Shown here piece after piece: positions 8,292 to 16,731 of a stretch of DNA of 64,000 nucleotides; within the stretch, counting starts at the first letter, position 1, and each line of letters opens with the position of its first letter. The stretch is taken from contig NZ_JACIEW010000009.1 in NCBI RefSeq assembly GCF_014197055.1, positions 1-64,000 of the forward strand. The letters run 5' to 3'. The translations under genes were made by a program, and so were the position numbers. This DNA is from Devosia subaequoris (GTDB lineage Bacteria; Pseudomonadota; Alphaproteobacteria; Rhizobiales; Devosiaceae). Below the pieces are notes generated by a model. It was given only the letters and a program-made list of their open reading frames with translations, had not been told where the DNA came from and ran no database searches.

Positions 8292-9613
8292 GCGGCTTCT
8301 CCGATGTCGCCGGCCAGCATCTCGCGCGCGAGGCCACTAAGGCCGTCCACGCGCAGCCGGACGTTCAAGCCGTCCACGCCGATGTCGACCCGCTCCACCG
8401 ACAGCGCCACGATGCGGGCCTGTTCGGCGGGGAAGAGTTTGTCCCACAGCGGGTCGAGCTGCTGCAGGGCCGCGCGAGAGTCAGCCTCAGTGATGTCGGC
8501 GGCGTGAGCACGCGCTGCCTTCCACGTGCCCGCGATAATCTCGGGCTGGCGGAAGACGGCACGCAGTTGGTCGATGACGGCGGCCTCGATCTCGCCCGCA
8601 GGCACGCGGCCGATGGGACACGCCCCCGCGCCGTGCTTCAGCACCGTCTGGCTGACATAGTAGCGGTAGAGCCGGTCGCCTTTTCGGGTGTGCGTCGGCG
8701 AGAACGCGGCGCCACCGGGACCGAACAACAGACCCTTCAGTAGCGCTGGCGTGTCGGCGCGAGTCCGGGCAGCCCTCTTGCGGGGGCTCTCCTGCAGGAT
8801 AGCATGAACCTTGTCCCAAGTTTCGCGGTCGATGATCGCTTCGTGCTCGCCGGGATAGCTGTCGCCCTTGTGGACCGCCTCGCCGATGTAGGCGCGGTTG
8901 GAGAGAAGCCGATAGAGATACTTCTTGTCGATGCGGTTGCCGCGCGGCGTGCGGATGCCGCGTGCGCCGACCTCCCGCGCCAGTTCGGTGCAGGACCCGA
9001 TCTCGAGGAACCGGGCGAAGATCCAGCGCACATGCGCGGCGGTTTCTTCGTCTACCACCAGCTTCCGGTTCTCGACGCGGTAGCCGGAGGGCGGCACCCC
9101 GCCCATCCACATCCCCTTCTTCCGACTGGCCGCGACCTTGTCGCGGATGCGCTCGGCCGTCACCTCGCGCTCGAACTGCGCGAAGGAGAGCAGGATGTTC
9201 AGCGTCAGCCGCCCCATGGACGTGGTGGTGTTGAACGACTGGGTGACGGAGACGAAGGTCACGCCGTTACGGTCGAACACCTCGACCAGCTTGGCGAAGT
9301 CGGCGAGCGAGCGGCTGAGGCGGTCGATCTTGTAGACCACGACCACGTCCACGAGCCCGTCTTCGATATCGGCCATCAATCGCTTGAGGCCGGGTCGTTC
9401 CAGCGTGGCGCCGGAGATGCCGCCGTCGTCATACTGATCACGAACCAGCACCCAGCCCTCGGACCGCTGGCTGGCGATGTACGCCTCGCAGGCCTCTCGC
9501 TGGGCGTGCAGGCTGTTGAACTCCTGCTCCAGCCCTTCCTCAGACGATTTCCGGGTGTAGACGGCGCACCGCAGCTTGCGGACGACCTTCGATTTGTCGA
9601 GCGACTTTGTCAC
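8288..9613 (-). CDS. Large serine recombinase
   Basis: The 441-aa protein is a site-specific DNA recombinase of the resolvase/invertase superfamily. The catalytic domain begins RCAVYTRKSSEEGLEQEF, with the nucleophile serine in the Y-T-R-K-S-S stretch, and continues with DDGGISGATLERPGLKRL and YKIDRLSRSLADF. A recombinase domain (GGVPPSGYR) and a zinc-ribbon-like region follow, so it is a large serine recombinase of moderate length. GTG at 9613 is the start because it overlaps the DUF2924 stop as GTGA; the longer open frame upstream is DUF2924 sequence in another frame. It is the best candidate for the enzyme that moved this island, though serine recombinases less often target tRNA genes. Confidence 0.93.
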   Translation of the reverse strand: MTKSLDKSKVVRKLRCAVYTRKSSEEGLEQEFNSLHAQREACEAYIASQRSEGWVLVRDQYDDGGISGATLERPGLKRLMADIEDGLVDVVVVYKIDRLSRSLADFAKLVEVFDRNGVTFVSVTQSFNTTTSMGRLTLNILLSFAQFEREVTAERIRDKVAASRKKGMWMGGVPPSGYRVENRKLVVDEETAAHVRWIFARFLEIGSCTELAREVGARGIRTPRGNRIDKKYLYRLLSNRAYIGEAVHKGDSYPGEHEAIIDRETWDKVHAILQESPRKRAARTRADTPALLKGLLFGPGGAAFSPTHTRKGDRLYRYYVSQTVLKHGAGACPIGRVPAGEIEAAVIDQLRAVFRQPEIIAGTWKAARAHAADITEADSRAALQQLDPLWDKLFPAEQARIVALSVERVDIGVDGLNVRLRVDGLSGLAREMLAGDIGEAA

Positions 9614-10062
9614 GTCCGCCCCCTGTGGTTCTTGAGGCCGAAGAATACCCAACCGTTCCAACGCGTGCCGGTGATCGCGCGGGCGATGGCGGACAGCGAC
9701 TTGTAGGGCCGCCCCTGCCATTCGAAGCCGTCAGCGGTGACCGTGACGATGTATTCGACGCCCTGCCATTCGCGCGGAAGGCGCGTGCCCGCTATCGGTT
9801 TGAGATCGGCACGGATGCGGCGGGTGGTGATATTGCCGCCATCAAGCTGCTCGCCAAGAGCTTCAAGGCGCTTCACCGTCTCCGGCTTCAAGCCGCCGTA
9901 GGCGAGCTCTTGGATACGATACGCCAGCCTGCTCTCGAGGTAGCGACGGTTGAAGGCTGGCGGCTCGGACTCAAAGAGTTCGCGCCACTGCTGTTTCAGT
10001 TCGGGAGTCGGCGTGGTCTTCAGCGCGGCCAGGCGCGCGGGGATCGGATCGAGATTGGTCAT
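9610..10062 (-). CDS. DUF2924 protein of recombinase cassette
   Basis: The 150-aa protein matches DUF2924: PELKQQWRELFESEPPAFNR, YLESRLAYRIQELAYGG and a C-terminal SLSAIARAITGTRWNGWVFFGL. The SLSAIARAITG...WNG block looks like a small nucleic-acid-binding fold found in related families, which is inference. Both ends are coupled: its ATG overlaps the upstream 64-aa gene as ATGA and its stop overlaps the recombinase GTG. The family's role is unknown, but it is regularly found just upstream of serine recombinases in alphaproteobacterial mobile elements. Confidence 0.88.
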   Translation of the reverse strand: MTNLDPIPARLAALKTTPTPELKQQWRELFESEPPAFNRRYLESRLAYRIQELAYGGLKPETVKRLEALGEQLDGGNITTRRIRADLKPIAGTRLPREWQGVEYIVTVTADGFEWQGRPYKSLSAIARAITGTRWNGWVFFGLKNHRGRT

Positions 10063-10253
10063 GCGTTGCTCCGCTGAGTTGCGGTTGCATGACGGCATTG
10101 GTCGGGCGACAAGTGTAGGCAACTTTCTCCAGTATCGTCAGAGACTTGCGTCTGCTCGCGCATACGCAGCCGGACGAGTCCGCGGCCGAGGATCGCGCAA
10201 AGTGCTGCGCGACGCTCAGCTGGGCTCATTCGGTCCGGGGAAAGTGGATTCAT
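10059..10253 (-). CDS. Small conserved first gene of the recombinase cassette
   Basis: The 64-aa protein begins MNPLSPDRMSPAERR and has a short Ala/Arg-rich helical stretch (AALCAILGRGLVRLRMRE). Its stop overlaps the DUF2924 start as ATGA, which argues strongly that it is translated. A longer in-frame ATG at 10427 exists, but the 5' extension is hydrophobic and unrelated in style, so I use 10253. I recall proteins of this type upstream of DUF2924 genes in other alphaproteobacteria. Its function is unknown; a regulator or accessory factor of the recombinase is only a guess. Confidence 0.72.
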   Translation of the reverse strand: MNPLSPDRMSPAERRAALCAILGRGLVRLRMREQTQVSDDTGESCLHLSPDQCRHATATQRSNA

Positions 10254-10377
10254 GCTTTCGATTGCCTCCGTCTTGCAGGGAAGCAACCACGCAAATGTCG
10301 GAAAGAACAGCAAAAACAACGCGTTAGAGTAGCCACTAGAAAACAAAAGCAGCGTCGAGCGGTGCTGCGCAATCCGC

Positions 10378-10653
10378 TTACGAGGACTTGGCTCTACGCT
10401 CTTCCTCGTCAACAATCGCTTCGACAACTTCTAAGCTCATTGGCGCGTCGCTGATTCGCGCGACTTCGGCCGCGACACGCGCCCAATGCATAAATGCACG
10501 ACCATCACCTGAAAATCGCGCGCGAGCGGCGGCACGTTGCGCATCATAATAGGCAGTGAGTGGATTCCGGTTGATAAGCTGACGCGCATCATCCCGACAA
10601 AGCCGCCTTAGTTCACGGCGTCTTTCAAACCATTCCGAAATAGCCGAAAACAT
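10378..10653 (-). CDS. Hypothetical 91-aa protein
   Basis: The predicted protein MFSAISEWFERRRELRRL... is highly charged and helical, and ends EVVEAIVDEEERRAKSS. I do not recognise a family. The ATG at 10653 lies only four bases from the divergent nuclease gene start at 10658, which leaves no room for separate ribosome-binding sites outside the coding regions; one of the two starts may therefore be misplaced. It is an orphan between the recombinase cassette and the nuclease gene. Confidence 0.45.
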   Translation of the reverse strand: MFSAISEWFERRRELRRLCRDDARQLINRNPLTAYYDAQRAAARARFSGDGRAFMHWARVAAEVARISDAPMSLEVVEAIVDEEERRAKSS

Positions 10654-10657
10654 CCCA

Positions 10658-11377
10658 ATGACCCCACCAGCGTTCTTGCCGTTCATCTTTGCCGCTTTGG
10701 CGTTTGTTGCAAGTCCGGCAGTATCGGCGCATGGCGCCGAGAGCGTCCAGCCGTTGATTGGTCGTGCTTCGGTCATCGACGGCGACACAATCGAGATCGC
10801 CGGCGAACGCGTCCGGATCAACGGCATCGACGCGCCGGAATCATCGCAACTCTGCCAAGACCAGCATCAGCGATCATACCGCTGCGGAGCCATTGCGGCA
10901 GGCGCACTCGACAAACTGCTGGCTCAATCCCGACCTCTCCGCTGCGAGTTCGTGGAGCGCGACCAGTACGGTAGGGTTGTGGGCGACTGCTTCCGGGCGG
11001 ACGGAGTGAACGTGGCAGCTGCGCTGGTGCGCGCCGGCATGGCTCTGGACTGGCCGCGCTACAGTAGCGGCGCCTATGCCAATGAGCAGTCTGTGGCCGC
11101 CGCCGCGAAAGCAGGGCTCTGGCAGGGCGAATTTCAGCCGCCATGGGAGTGGCGGGCTGAGCAACGGAACTCTTCAATTGTCGCTCCTCTGATTGCGCCG
11201 GTGACGTCGGACGGCTGCGGCATCAAGGGCAACATCAGCAGGAGTGGCGAGCAGATCTATCACATTCCAGGCATGCGCGATTATGACCAAACTCAGATCA
11301 ACGAGCGTGCCGGAGAGCGTTGGTTCTGCAGCGAGGCTGAAGCGCAAGACGCTGGTTGGCGGCGGGCGCAACGATGA
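10658..11377 (+). CDS. Secreted thermonuclease-like protein with C-terminal Cys domain
   Basis: The 239-aa protein starts with a signal peptide (hydrophobic residues about 5-24, cleavage near VSAHG). A staphylococcal-nuclease-like domain follows: VIDGDTIEIAGERVRINGID, then APESSQLC, and the catalytic-type ERDQYGRVVGDC. The C-terminal 60 residues (CGIKGNIS, GEQIYHIPG, ERWFCSEAEAQDAGWRRA) form the small cysteine domain often appended to such secreted nucleases. It likely cleaves nucleic acid in the periplasm or outside the cell. It is convergent with the HNH gene, with 35 bases between stops. Confidence 0.85.
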   Translation: MTPPAFLPFIFAALAFVASPAVSAHGAESVQPLIGRASVIDGDTIEIAGERVRINGIDAPESSQLCQDQHQRSYRCGAIAAGALDKLLAQSRPLRCEFVERDQYGRVVGDCFRADGVNVAAALVRAGMALDWPRYSSGAYANEQSVAAAAKAGLWQGEFQPPWEWRAEQRNSSIVAPLIAPVTSDGCGIKGNISRSGEQIYHIPGMRDYDQTQINERAGERWFCSEAEAQDAGWRRAQR

Positions 11378-11412
11378 GAACGACGACGGCGCCGCCCGTG
11401 GCAAGGACTGCG

Positions 11413-12267
11413 TTAGAGTCCCGCTGAAGCTCGGTGCATGTTGAGGGCGGCCTCATTCGGCAATTGAGCTGAAGTTTGCGGCGAGCGCAGCTTTCGGCCG
11501 TGAAGTTCGCCATACTCGCTGTCGTTAAGCCGTGAAGAAACCAGAATCGTTCTCGAGACGGCGTCGATGGCGATCAGGCCGCAATCAAACAGCGTGTGCA
11601 AGTCGGCCCGCAAGAGAAGCCCGTTCGAAACGACATTCGTGGCCGCTCCGCGATATGGATAAATGTGCGCCGCCTCGAGGACGTCTGCGACAGCGCAACC
11701 AGTTATCGCGCAGCGCCCTCCATAGGCGCTCATCAGAGCGTCGCGAAACGCCCGTTGGCCGCGGCGCTGTGCAATCGAGCGCAGCACTCGTTGCCTCGCA
11801 TCATCGACGCTGGAGGGATCAAACGCCTCATCATCGGCGTCCTCGGGCCGGATGACAGCGATTTCCTGATTTTGCCGCCTGAGGACGAAGCTTGTCGGAG
11901 AACTTCCCGAATGGCTGACGTAAGTGAATGGACCAAGGTAGCGGAAACCGGCGCCGGGGTGTTCGTATTTGCGCCTGCGGAAGAAAACTAGCAGTTCGAG
12001 GCCGCGGGGCTGATGCTCGATGATGAGCGCATCGGTTCTGCCTGATGTTTGCCCCTGCCAGTACAGGGTCTCTCCTTCGAGGCGGTCGCGGTACTGCGTG
12101 CGATCCGATGTCTTCTCCTCGGTAATGAAGAGCCAGATGGACGAAGTGTCCTTCGGCCGGAAAACACCGGTGTTGAGCGTTGCATCCGTGATGCCGAAGA
12201 TGCCTCTCAGATCATCGCGCGTGTAGATGTGCTCCAGCGCCAACTGCGGTGATGTGTATGAAGGCAC
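11413..12267 (-). CDS. HNH endonuclease with N-terminal DUF3427-like domain
   Basis: The 284-aa protein has an N-terminal domain (YTRDDLRGIFGITDATLNTG, then FRRRKYEHPGAGFRYLGPFT) resembling the PUA-like DUF3427 module seen in restriction-type proteins. The C-terminal HNH domain reads YGGRCAITGCAVADVLEAAH, then IYPY and NGLLLRADLHTLFDCGL. The N-domain may read modified or specific DNA and the HNH domain cuts it; this is a family-level inference. GTG at 12267 is chosen because GGGAGAA precedes it and the frame further up is repressor sequence. It follows the S24 repressor gene by 13 bases and is probably cotranscribed with it. Confidence 0.82.
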   Translation of the reverse strand: MPSYTSPQLALEHIYTRDDLRGIFGITDATLNTGVFRPKDTSSIWLFITEEKTSDRTQYRDRLEGETLYWQGQTSGRTDALIIEHQPRGLELLVFFRRRKYEHPGAGFRYLGPFTYVSHSGSSPTSFVLRRQNQEIAVIRPEDADDEAFDPSSVDDARQRVLRSIAQRRGQRAFRDALMSAYGGRCAITGCAVADVLEAAHIYPYRGAATNVVSNGLLLRADLHTLFDCGLIAIDAVSRTILVSSRLNDSEYGELHGRKLRSPQTSAQLPNEAALNMHRASAGL

Positions 12268-12280
12268 TGCGTTTCTCCCA

Positions 12281-12949
12281 TCAAATCTCTCGCCCGAACC
12301 ACCTGATCCGTCCAATAATCTTGATCTCCTCGGCCGTCCGCTCATAGGGGCTGTAGAACGTGTTGTCCGAGATGATGCGGACCTGTGGTGGGTCGGAGTT
12401 GGGGATATGTTCCAGTCGCTTGGCGACCAAGCCCATTCCATCGAACAGCACAAAGATGCCGGGTGGAGTTGGGAGAGCGCGACCGAGATCGACGAGGACG
12501 ACATCTCCGTCGTGAAGGGTCGGCATCATGCTGTCGCCTTCGACATGCATGATCCTCAGGTTCGCCGGGTTGGCGCGCAGGTTATGGGTGATCCACGAGC
12601 TTTTGAAGTGATAGGGCTCCCCGGTTTCCACCTCGTCGGCGACGAGCTTCCCGCCGCCCATCGAGGCAGTGACCTCGACTGAGGGGATGGCAACGAACCC
12701 GTCCGGTTCTTCGCCCATTACGGGCTCTTCGCCTTCTACTTCGCCCCTGCCATGCAGCAACCAGCTGCGATCGACCTTGAGTACCCTTGCAATCTTGTCG
12801 AGCTTTTCCAGGTTGGGATGCTCCGACCGTCCGCGCATGATGTCGTATACGAACGACCGGTTCACGCGGGCCTGTTCCGCCACTTCGCGCGCGTTCATTG
12901 CCAACTGCTGAGCGCGTGCCCTGAGCCGTTCGGCGAGCTTCATCTGCAT
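12281..12949 (-). CDS. XRE/S24 phage-type repressor (LexA/CI-like)
   Basis: The 222-aa protein has an N-terminal HTH (NAREVAEQARVNRSFVYDIM) and a C-terminal S24 peptidase domain. The catalytic Ser is in VEGDSMMPTL and the Lys in GLVAKRLEH. The cleavage region contains TASMGGGK, where CI/LexA proteins usually have an Ala-Gly or Cys-Gly bond; the exact scissile bond is unclear. It probably represses the divergent phage-like module and is inactivated by RecA after DNA damage. The ATG at 12949 is preferred because GGATGG precedes it; upstream in-frame ATGs at 12958 and 12982 lack this. Confidence 0.9.
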   Translation of the reverse strand: MQMKLAERLRARAQQLAMNAREVAEQARVNRSFVYDIMRGRSEHPNLEKLDKIARVLKVDRSWLLHGRGEVEGEEPVMGEEPDGFVAIPSVEVTASMGGGKLVADEVETGEPYHFKSSWITHNLRANPANLRIMHVEGDSMMPTLHDGDVVLVDLGRALPTPPGIFVLFDGMGLVAKRLEHIPNSDPPQVRIISDNTFYSPYERTAEEIKIIGRIRWFGREI

Positions 12950-12963
12950 CTGGACCATCCAAA

Positions 12964-12979
12964 ATGTGGATAATGTGGA
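12964..12979. promoter_or_regulatory. Direct-repeat operator candidate upstream of the S24 repressor
   Basis: The heptamer ATGTGGA occurs at 12964-12970 and again at 12973-12979, a nine-base period, in the intergenic region between the repressor (start 12949) and the divergent gene at 13055. Repressors of this class bind operators in such divergent regions. No promoter boxes could be fixed with confidence. Operator function is inferred from placement. Confidence 0.4.
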
Positions 12980-13054
12980 CATAGACGGATTGATTCGTCC
13001 GCGTCAAGGAAATAGAACAAACACGGAACGAATGGTAGTGGGCGAGTCCGTCGC

Positions 13055-13744
13055 ATGGCAGGCATCGAGAAGGAGTACTTTGCGCTCGAAGAGCTGGAGG
13101 AGCGGTGGGAACTGCCTCACCGCGATCTGGTCTACCTTGCCGAAAACGGACTGCTTAAAGTCTCGGTGCGCCTCTATGGCGTTCGCCTGGAACAAGGCAT
13201 CTACGAGGAGGTGGATAAGGGCCAGTGGTGCAGCATCCCCGAAGATCAGAATCTATTTCACGGGCTTCAGGATCTTAGGGCTCACGACGCCTATCGTCTG
13301 TTCCACGAGGGTGCGCTGCGCGTGGAGCGCTTCGATGCTCCCTCTGGCCGCTACTGCGTGGTGCTGCAGCCGGAGAACGGCATCCTGATCAAGCAGGATG
13401 AACTAGTTGTCCGGCGAGATGAGCGGGATCGGGCTGAAGCCAAGCACGGACTGGCGGGCACGGGGCGCGGCTCCGAGATCGTCTTCGAGCAAAGGGATGA
13501 TTTCAGCGAGGTGGTACTCGGAGAGCGAACCTACATGCTCGGGCAGTTCCAGGCTCGCGTCGTGAAAATCCTCCATGACGCCGCCATGAACGGGTGCCCA
13601 TGGCAGCACGGCAAGGCGGTGCTGGCGGATGCCGGCTCCTCCTGCACCCGGCTGTCTGATCTCTTCAAGACACAGCCGGAATGGCGCAAGCTCATCCAGT
13701 CCGATCGGCGCGGCCGATATCGGCTCAACATTAAGTTCTCCTGA
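13055..13744 (+). CDS. Hypothetical protein, first gene of the phage-like module
   Basis: The 229-aa protein (MAGIEKEYFALEELEERWEL...) begins with what looks like a short HTH of the type that directs MerR/AlpA-like domains (LEELEERWELPHRDLVYLAE). A middle part of unknown fold follows, and a C-terminal part (QARVVKILHDAA, WQHGKAVL, LSDLFKTQPEWRKLI) resembles a small winged-helix or replication-type domain. It is transcribed divergently from the S24 repressor and is followed by a clear terminator. Its position suggests an early regulatory or replication function. I do not recognise a named family. Confidence 0.7.
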   Translation: MAGIEKEYFALEELEERWELPHRDLVYLAENGLLKVSVRLYGVRLEQGIYEEVDKGQWCSIPEDQNLFHGLQDLRAHDAYRLFHEGALRVERFDAPSGRYCVVLQPENGILIKQDELVVRRDERDRAEAKHGLAGTGRGSEIVFEQRDDFSEVVLGERTYMLGQFQARVVKILHDAAMNGCPWQHGKAVLADAGSSCTRLSDLFKTQPEWRKLIQSDRRGRYRLNIKFS

Positions 13745-13757
13745 TCCCCCCACCAAG

Positions 13758-13780
13758 AAGCCCGGTTCAGCGGGGCTTTT
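13758..13780 (+). terminator. Rho-independent terminator
   Basis: AAGCCC at 13758-13763 pairs with GGGCTT at 13773-13778, and a short T run (TTTT to 13780) follows. It lies 14 bases after the stop of the 13055-13744 gene and would end that transcript, so the AlpA-type gene downstream likely has its own promoter. Confidence 0.75.
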
Positions 13781-13950
13781 CGCTTTCAACGAGCCTGGCT
13801 TGCTTGATCAACATCCCCCAGCCATCCGCCTCGGCGTGGGAAAATCATCCTATTTCATCCCCTGACGATCCACTTTCCGTCCCGACGACGCAGTTCTGAT
13901 CCTTCGCCATCCTCTCCGCAGGTTTTCGACTGGAACCGAAGGACAGACAG

Positions 13951-14160
13951 ATGGCTACGAAACACCTCAACCAAATTGATCTGGCTGCGCGCTGGAACAT
14001 CTCGCACCGCACGCTCGAGCGGTGGCGGTGGACGGGCGAAGGCCCGCGCTTCGTCAAGCTGGGCGGCCGGGTCGTGTACCGGCTGGAGGACATTGAGGAG
14101 TACGAGCGCGAGCAGATCCGCGCGAGCACTGCCCGCACCTTCACCTATCCTGCGGCGTGA
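13951..14160 (+). CDS. AlpA/excisionase-type HTH protein
   Basis: The 69-aa protein has a MerR-like HTH: DLAARWNISHRTLERWRWTG followed by GPRFVKLGGRVVYRLEDIE and a short basic tail. This is the size and shape of AlpA and phage excisionase-like proteins, which bind DNA to control excision or transcription. GAAGGACAG precedes the ATG. Its stop overlaps a GTG of the next frame, and the gene heads a tight run with the Sak4-like and SSB-like genes. Confidence 0.85.
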   Translation: MATKHLNQIDLAARWNISHRTLERWRWTGEGPRFVKLGGRVVYRLEDIEEYEREQIRASTARTFTYPAA

Positions 14161-14171
14161 GGGGTGCCGCG

Positions 14172-14657
14172 ATGAGAGATTCCAACCGCATTTCACTTGA
14201 CGATCTCGGGCTCATGCCGGTCGGCGACATCGCCGCTCTGCCGGCCGAGCAGTTGGCGCGTCTGCAGGAGGAAGCTGGCGAACGGCTGCGCTCCGCCGAG
14301 GCGATCAGCGAGTGGCTCAACGGCGCCATCGCAGTCAAATACACCGACCGCGCCGCCATGGCGCGCCTGGAGGCCGCAAAGGACACCGGCACCGTACGCC
14401 TTGCGGACGAGGACGGCGTCGTCGTTGCCGTGACCACGCCCAAGAGGGTCGACTGGGATCAGCATATCCTTGCCGCACTCGTCGAAAAGATCAGAGCCGC
14501 TGGCGAAGACCCTGCCGAATACGTCAGGACGAAATTCGACATCACCGAGCGCGCTTACGCAGCCTGGCCCTCTCACATCCGCAAGATCTTCGAACCGGCT
14601 CGTACCGTTCGTACTGGCAAGATGACCTTCAGGCTCATCCGGGCCGGGGAGGAATGA
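14172..14657 (+). CDS. Conserved hypothetical protein of the recombination module
   Basis: The 161-aa protein (MRDSNRISLDDLGLMPVGDI...) has an N-terminal coiled-coil-like region with a Leu/Glu-rich helix (LPAEQLARLQEEAGERL) and a C-terminal half predicted to be helical. ATG at 14172 has GAGGGG about eight bases upstream, so it is preferred over a GTG at 14157 that overlaps the AlpA stop. It always reads as a filler gene between the AlpA-type protein and the ATPase in this module. I do not know its function. Its place suggests a partner in phage-type recombination or replication. Confidence 0.7.
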   Translation: MRDSNRISLDDLGLMPVGDIAALPAEQLARLQEEAGERLRSAEAISEWLNGAIAVKYTDRAAMARLEAAKDTGTVRLADEDGVVVAVTTPKRVDWDQHILAALVEKIRAAGEDPAEYVRTKFDITERAYAAWPSHIRKIFEPARTVRTGKMTFRLIRAGEE

Positions 14658-14658
14658 A

Positions 14659-15540
14659 ATGACCCTCCCCATCATCTCGGCCGATCAGCGGCTCGCCGAA
14701 CCGCGCGGCATCAAGGGCGCGATCTTCGGCAAGTCCGGCATCGGCAAGACCACTCTGCTGTGGACGCTCGATCCAGCCACCACACTCTTCATCGATCTGG
14801 AGGCGGGCGACCTCGCCATCGAAGGTTGGTCTGGTGACAGCGTCCGACCGCGTACATGGGCCGAATGCCGTGACTTCGCCGTCTTCATTGGCGGGCCCAA
14901 TCCAGCGCTCCGAGACGACCAGGTCTACAGCGAGGCCCATCACGCTGCAGTGTGCGAGCGCTTCGGCGATCCGGCGGCGCTGGACCGCTACCAGACCATC
15001 TTCATCGACTCGATCACCGTGGCGGCCAGACTTTGCTTCCAGTGGTGCAAGGGTCAACCCGAAGCCTTTTCAGAAAAGACGGGCAAGCCCGACATCCGCG
15101 GCGCATACGGATTGCACGGCCGCGAGATGATTGCGTGGCTCACCCATCTGCAGCACACGCGAGCGAAGAACGTCTGGTTCGTCGGGATCCTCGACGAGAA
15201 GCTCGACGACTTCAACCGGCGCGTCTTCTCGGCGCAGATCGACGGGTCCAAGACCGGCCTCGAGCTCCCTGGCATCGTCGATGAAGTCCTGACGATGGCC
15301 GAGATCAAGGACGAGGCCGGCACGCCATACCGAGCCTTTGTCTGCCAGACCATCAATTCCTGGAACTTCCCCGCGAAGGACCGCTCCGGCCGGCTCCTGG
15401 CTGTTGAGGAGCCGCATCTCGGCCGTCTCATGGCGAAGATCCGCGGATCGGTGAAACCCGCCTCCGAGCGGCTCGACTACCGCAGCCCATCACCGACCGC
15501 CGCCGCTCCGGCCACCGACACCCATTCCGAAACCGCCTGA
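14659..15540 (+). CDS. Sak4-like phage ATPase (AAA/RecA-like recombination protein)
   Basis: The 293-aa protein has a Walker A, FGKSGIGKTTLL, at about residues 25-36, and a Walker B-like TIFIDSITVAARL. A Gly-rich substrate loop and a C-terminal disordered Ser/Pro/Ala tail follow. This is the layout of AAA_24/Sak4 nucleotide-binding proteins, RecA-core ATPases that help phages anneal or exchange strands. The neighbour downstream is SSB-like, which is the usual pairing. GGGGAGGAATGAA gives a strong ribosome-binding site. Recombination activity is inferred from family and context. Confidence 0.82.
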   Translation: MTLPIISADQRLAEPRGIKGAIFGKSGIGKTTLLWTLDPATTLFIDLEAGDLAIEGWSGDSVRPRTWAECRDFAVFIGGPNPALRDDQVYSEAHHAAVCERFGDPAALDRYQTIFIDSITVAARLCFQWCKGQPEAFSEKTGKPDIRGAYGLHGREMIAWLTHLQHTRAKNVWFVGILDEKLDDFNRRVFSAQIDGSKTGLELPGIVDEVLTMAEIKDEAGTPYRAFVCQTINSWNFPAKDRSGRLLAVEEPHLGRLMAKIRGSVKPASERLDYRSPSPTAAAPATDTHSETA

Positions 15541-15557
15541 ACGAGGAGAGCCCAGCC

Positions 15558-16151
15558 ATGTCTGGATCCTGGAACGACTTCAACGACGCCAAGCAGAACA
15601 CCAACATCATCCCCAAGGGCACGCTGGCCAAGGTCCGCCTGACGATCCGCCCGGGCGGCTTCGACGACCCGGCGCAGGGCTGGACCGGTGGATACGCCAC
15701 GCGGGGAACGACCGGTTCGGTCTATCTCTCGGGCGAGTTCACGGTGCTCGAAGGGCCCTATGCCCGACGGAAGATCTTCACTCTGATCGGGCTCTACAGC
15801 CCAAAAGGGCCGGATTGGGCAAACATGGGCCGCAGCCTGATCCGCGGCATGCTGAATTCTGCGCGCGGCATCTCGGACAAGGACATTTCTGCACAGGCGC
15901 AGGCTGCCCGCCGCATCAGCAGCTTCGCCGATCTCGACGGGCTCGAGTTCGTCGCAAAGGTCGACATCGGCACAGACACCAATGGCGACGAGAAGAACGA
16001 GGTTCGCGCGGCGGTGACGCCGGACCACAAGGAATACGCCGCCATCATGGGCGCGGCCGGTACGGTGGAGCCGCCGCAGTTCCAGCCTCAATCTCAGCCT
16101 GCCCACACTTCAATGCCGCAGCCGGGTGTGCGCCCGTCCTGGGCGCAGTGA
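15558..16151 (+). CDS. Phage-type single-stranded DNA-binding-like protein
   Basis: The 197-aa protein is mostly beta in character (VRLTIRPGGFDDPAQGWTGG, then VYLSGEFTVLEGPYARRK, then FVAKVDIGTDTNGDEKNEVR). A Gln/Pro-rich flexible tail ends RPSWAQ. That arrangement, an OB-like core and a disordered tail, and the position behind a Sak4-like ATPase suggest an SSB-type partner that coats single-stranded DNA. AACGAGGAGAGCC precedes the ATG. I recognise the phage module type but not a precise family, so the SSB call is inference. Confidence 0.65.
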   Translation: MSGSWNDFNDAKQNTNIIPKGTLAKVRLTIRPGGFDDPAQGWTGGYATRGTTGSVYLSGEFTVLEGPYARRKIFTLIGLYSPKGPDWANMGRSLIRGMLNSARGISDKDISAQAQAARRISSFADLDGLEFVAKVDIGTDTNGDEKNEVRAAVTPDHKEYAAIMGAAGTVEPPQFQPQSQPAHTSMPQPGVRPSWAQ

Positions 16152-16161
16152 GGCCGCCGCC

Positions 16162-16731
16162 ATGCTGTTGCGCCCCCGCCAGAAGCAGTTCGTCGAGCGA
16201 AGCGTCCGCGCGCTCCGCGAACATGGGAACACTCTGGGCGTCGCCCCGACGGGAGCGGGCAAGACGATCATGCTCTCTGCTGTCGCTGGGCGCATCGTCG
16301 CCGAGACCGAAGCCAAGGCCTGCGTGCTTGCCCACCGCGACGAGCTGACAACTCAGATCCGCAGCAAGTTTGGTCGGGTGAACTCGACGATTACGACCTC
16401 GGTCGTTGACGCCAGGGAGAAATCCTGGGGCGCACAGGTTACCTTTGCGATGGTGCCGACGCTGGCACGCGCCGGCAATCTCGATCAGATCCCTGCGCTC
16501 GACCTCCTGGTGATCGACGAAGCCCATCACGCGGCGGCGGACAGCTATCGGCGCATCATCGACACCGCGCTCAAGCGCAATCCCATGTGCCGCATCTATG
16601 GTGTTACCGCCACGCCCAACCGGGGCGATAAGCGCGGGCTGCGCCCGGTGTTCTCGACCTCATCGGCGAATATGTGCAGCAGCAGATCAAGGCCGATAAC
16701 CTCGACCGCGCCATTCCGACGATCGACGTGA
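16162..16731 (+). pseudogene. Truncated SNF2/DEAD-like helicase (N-terminal part only)
   Basis: The frame starts at MLLRPRQKQFVERSVRALRE and has a Q-motif-like start, Walker A in APTGAGKTIML, motif II DEAH in LLVIDEAHHAAAD and motif III-like VTATPNRGDK. Coding similarity stops at about GLRPVF, near 16640; the remaining codons of this frame look random. A full helicase of this class has about 400-500 residues and a second RecA-like lobe, which is absent. The break is a junction to a different gene's 3' part in another frame (next entry), so the enzyme is not functional. Confidence 0.85.
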
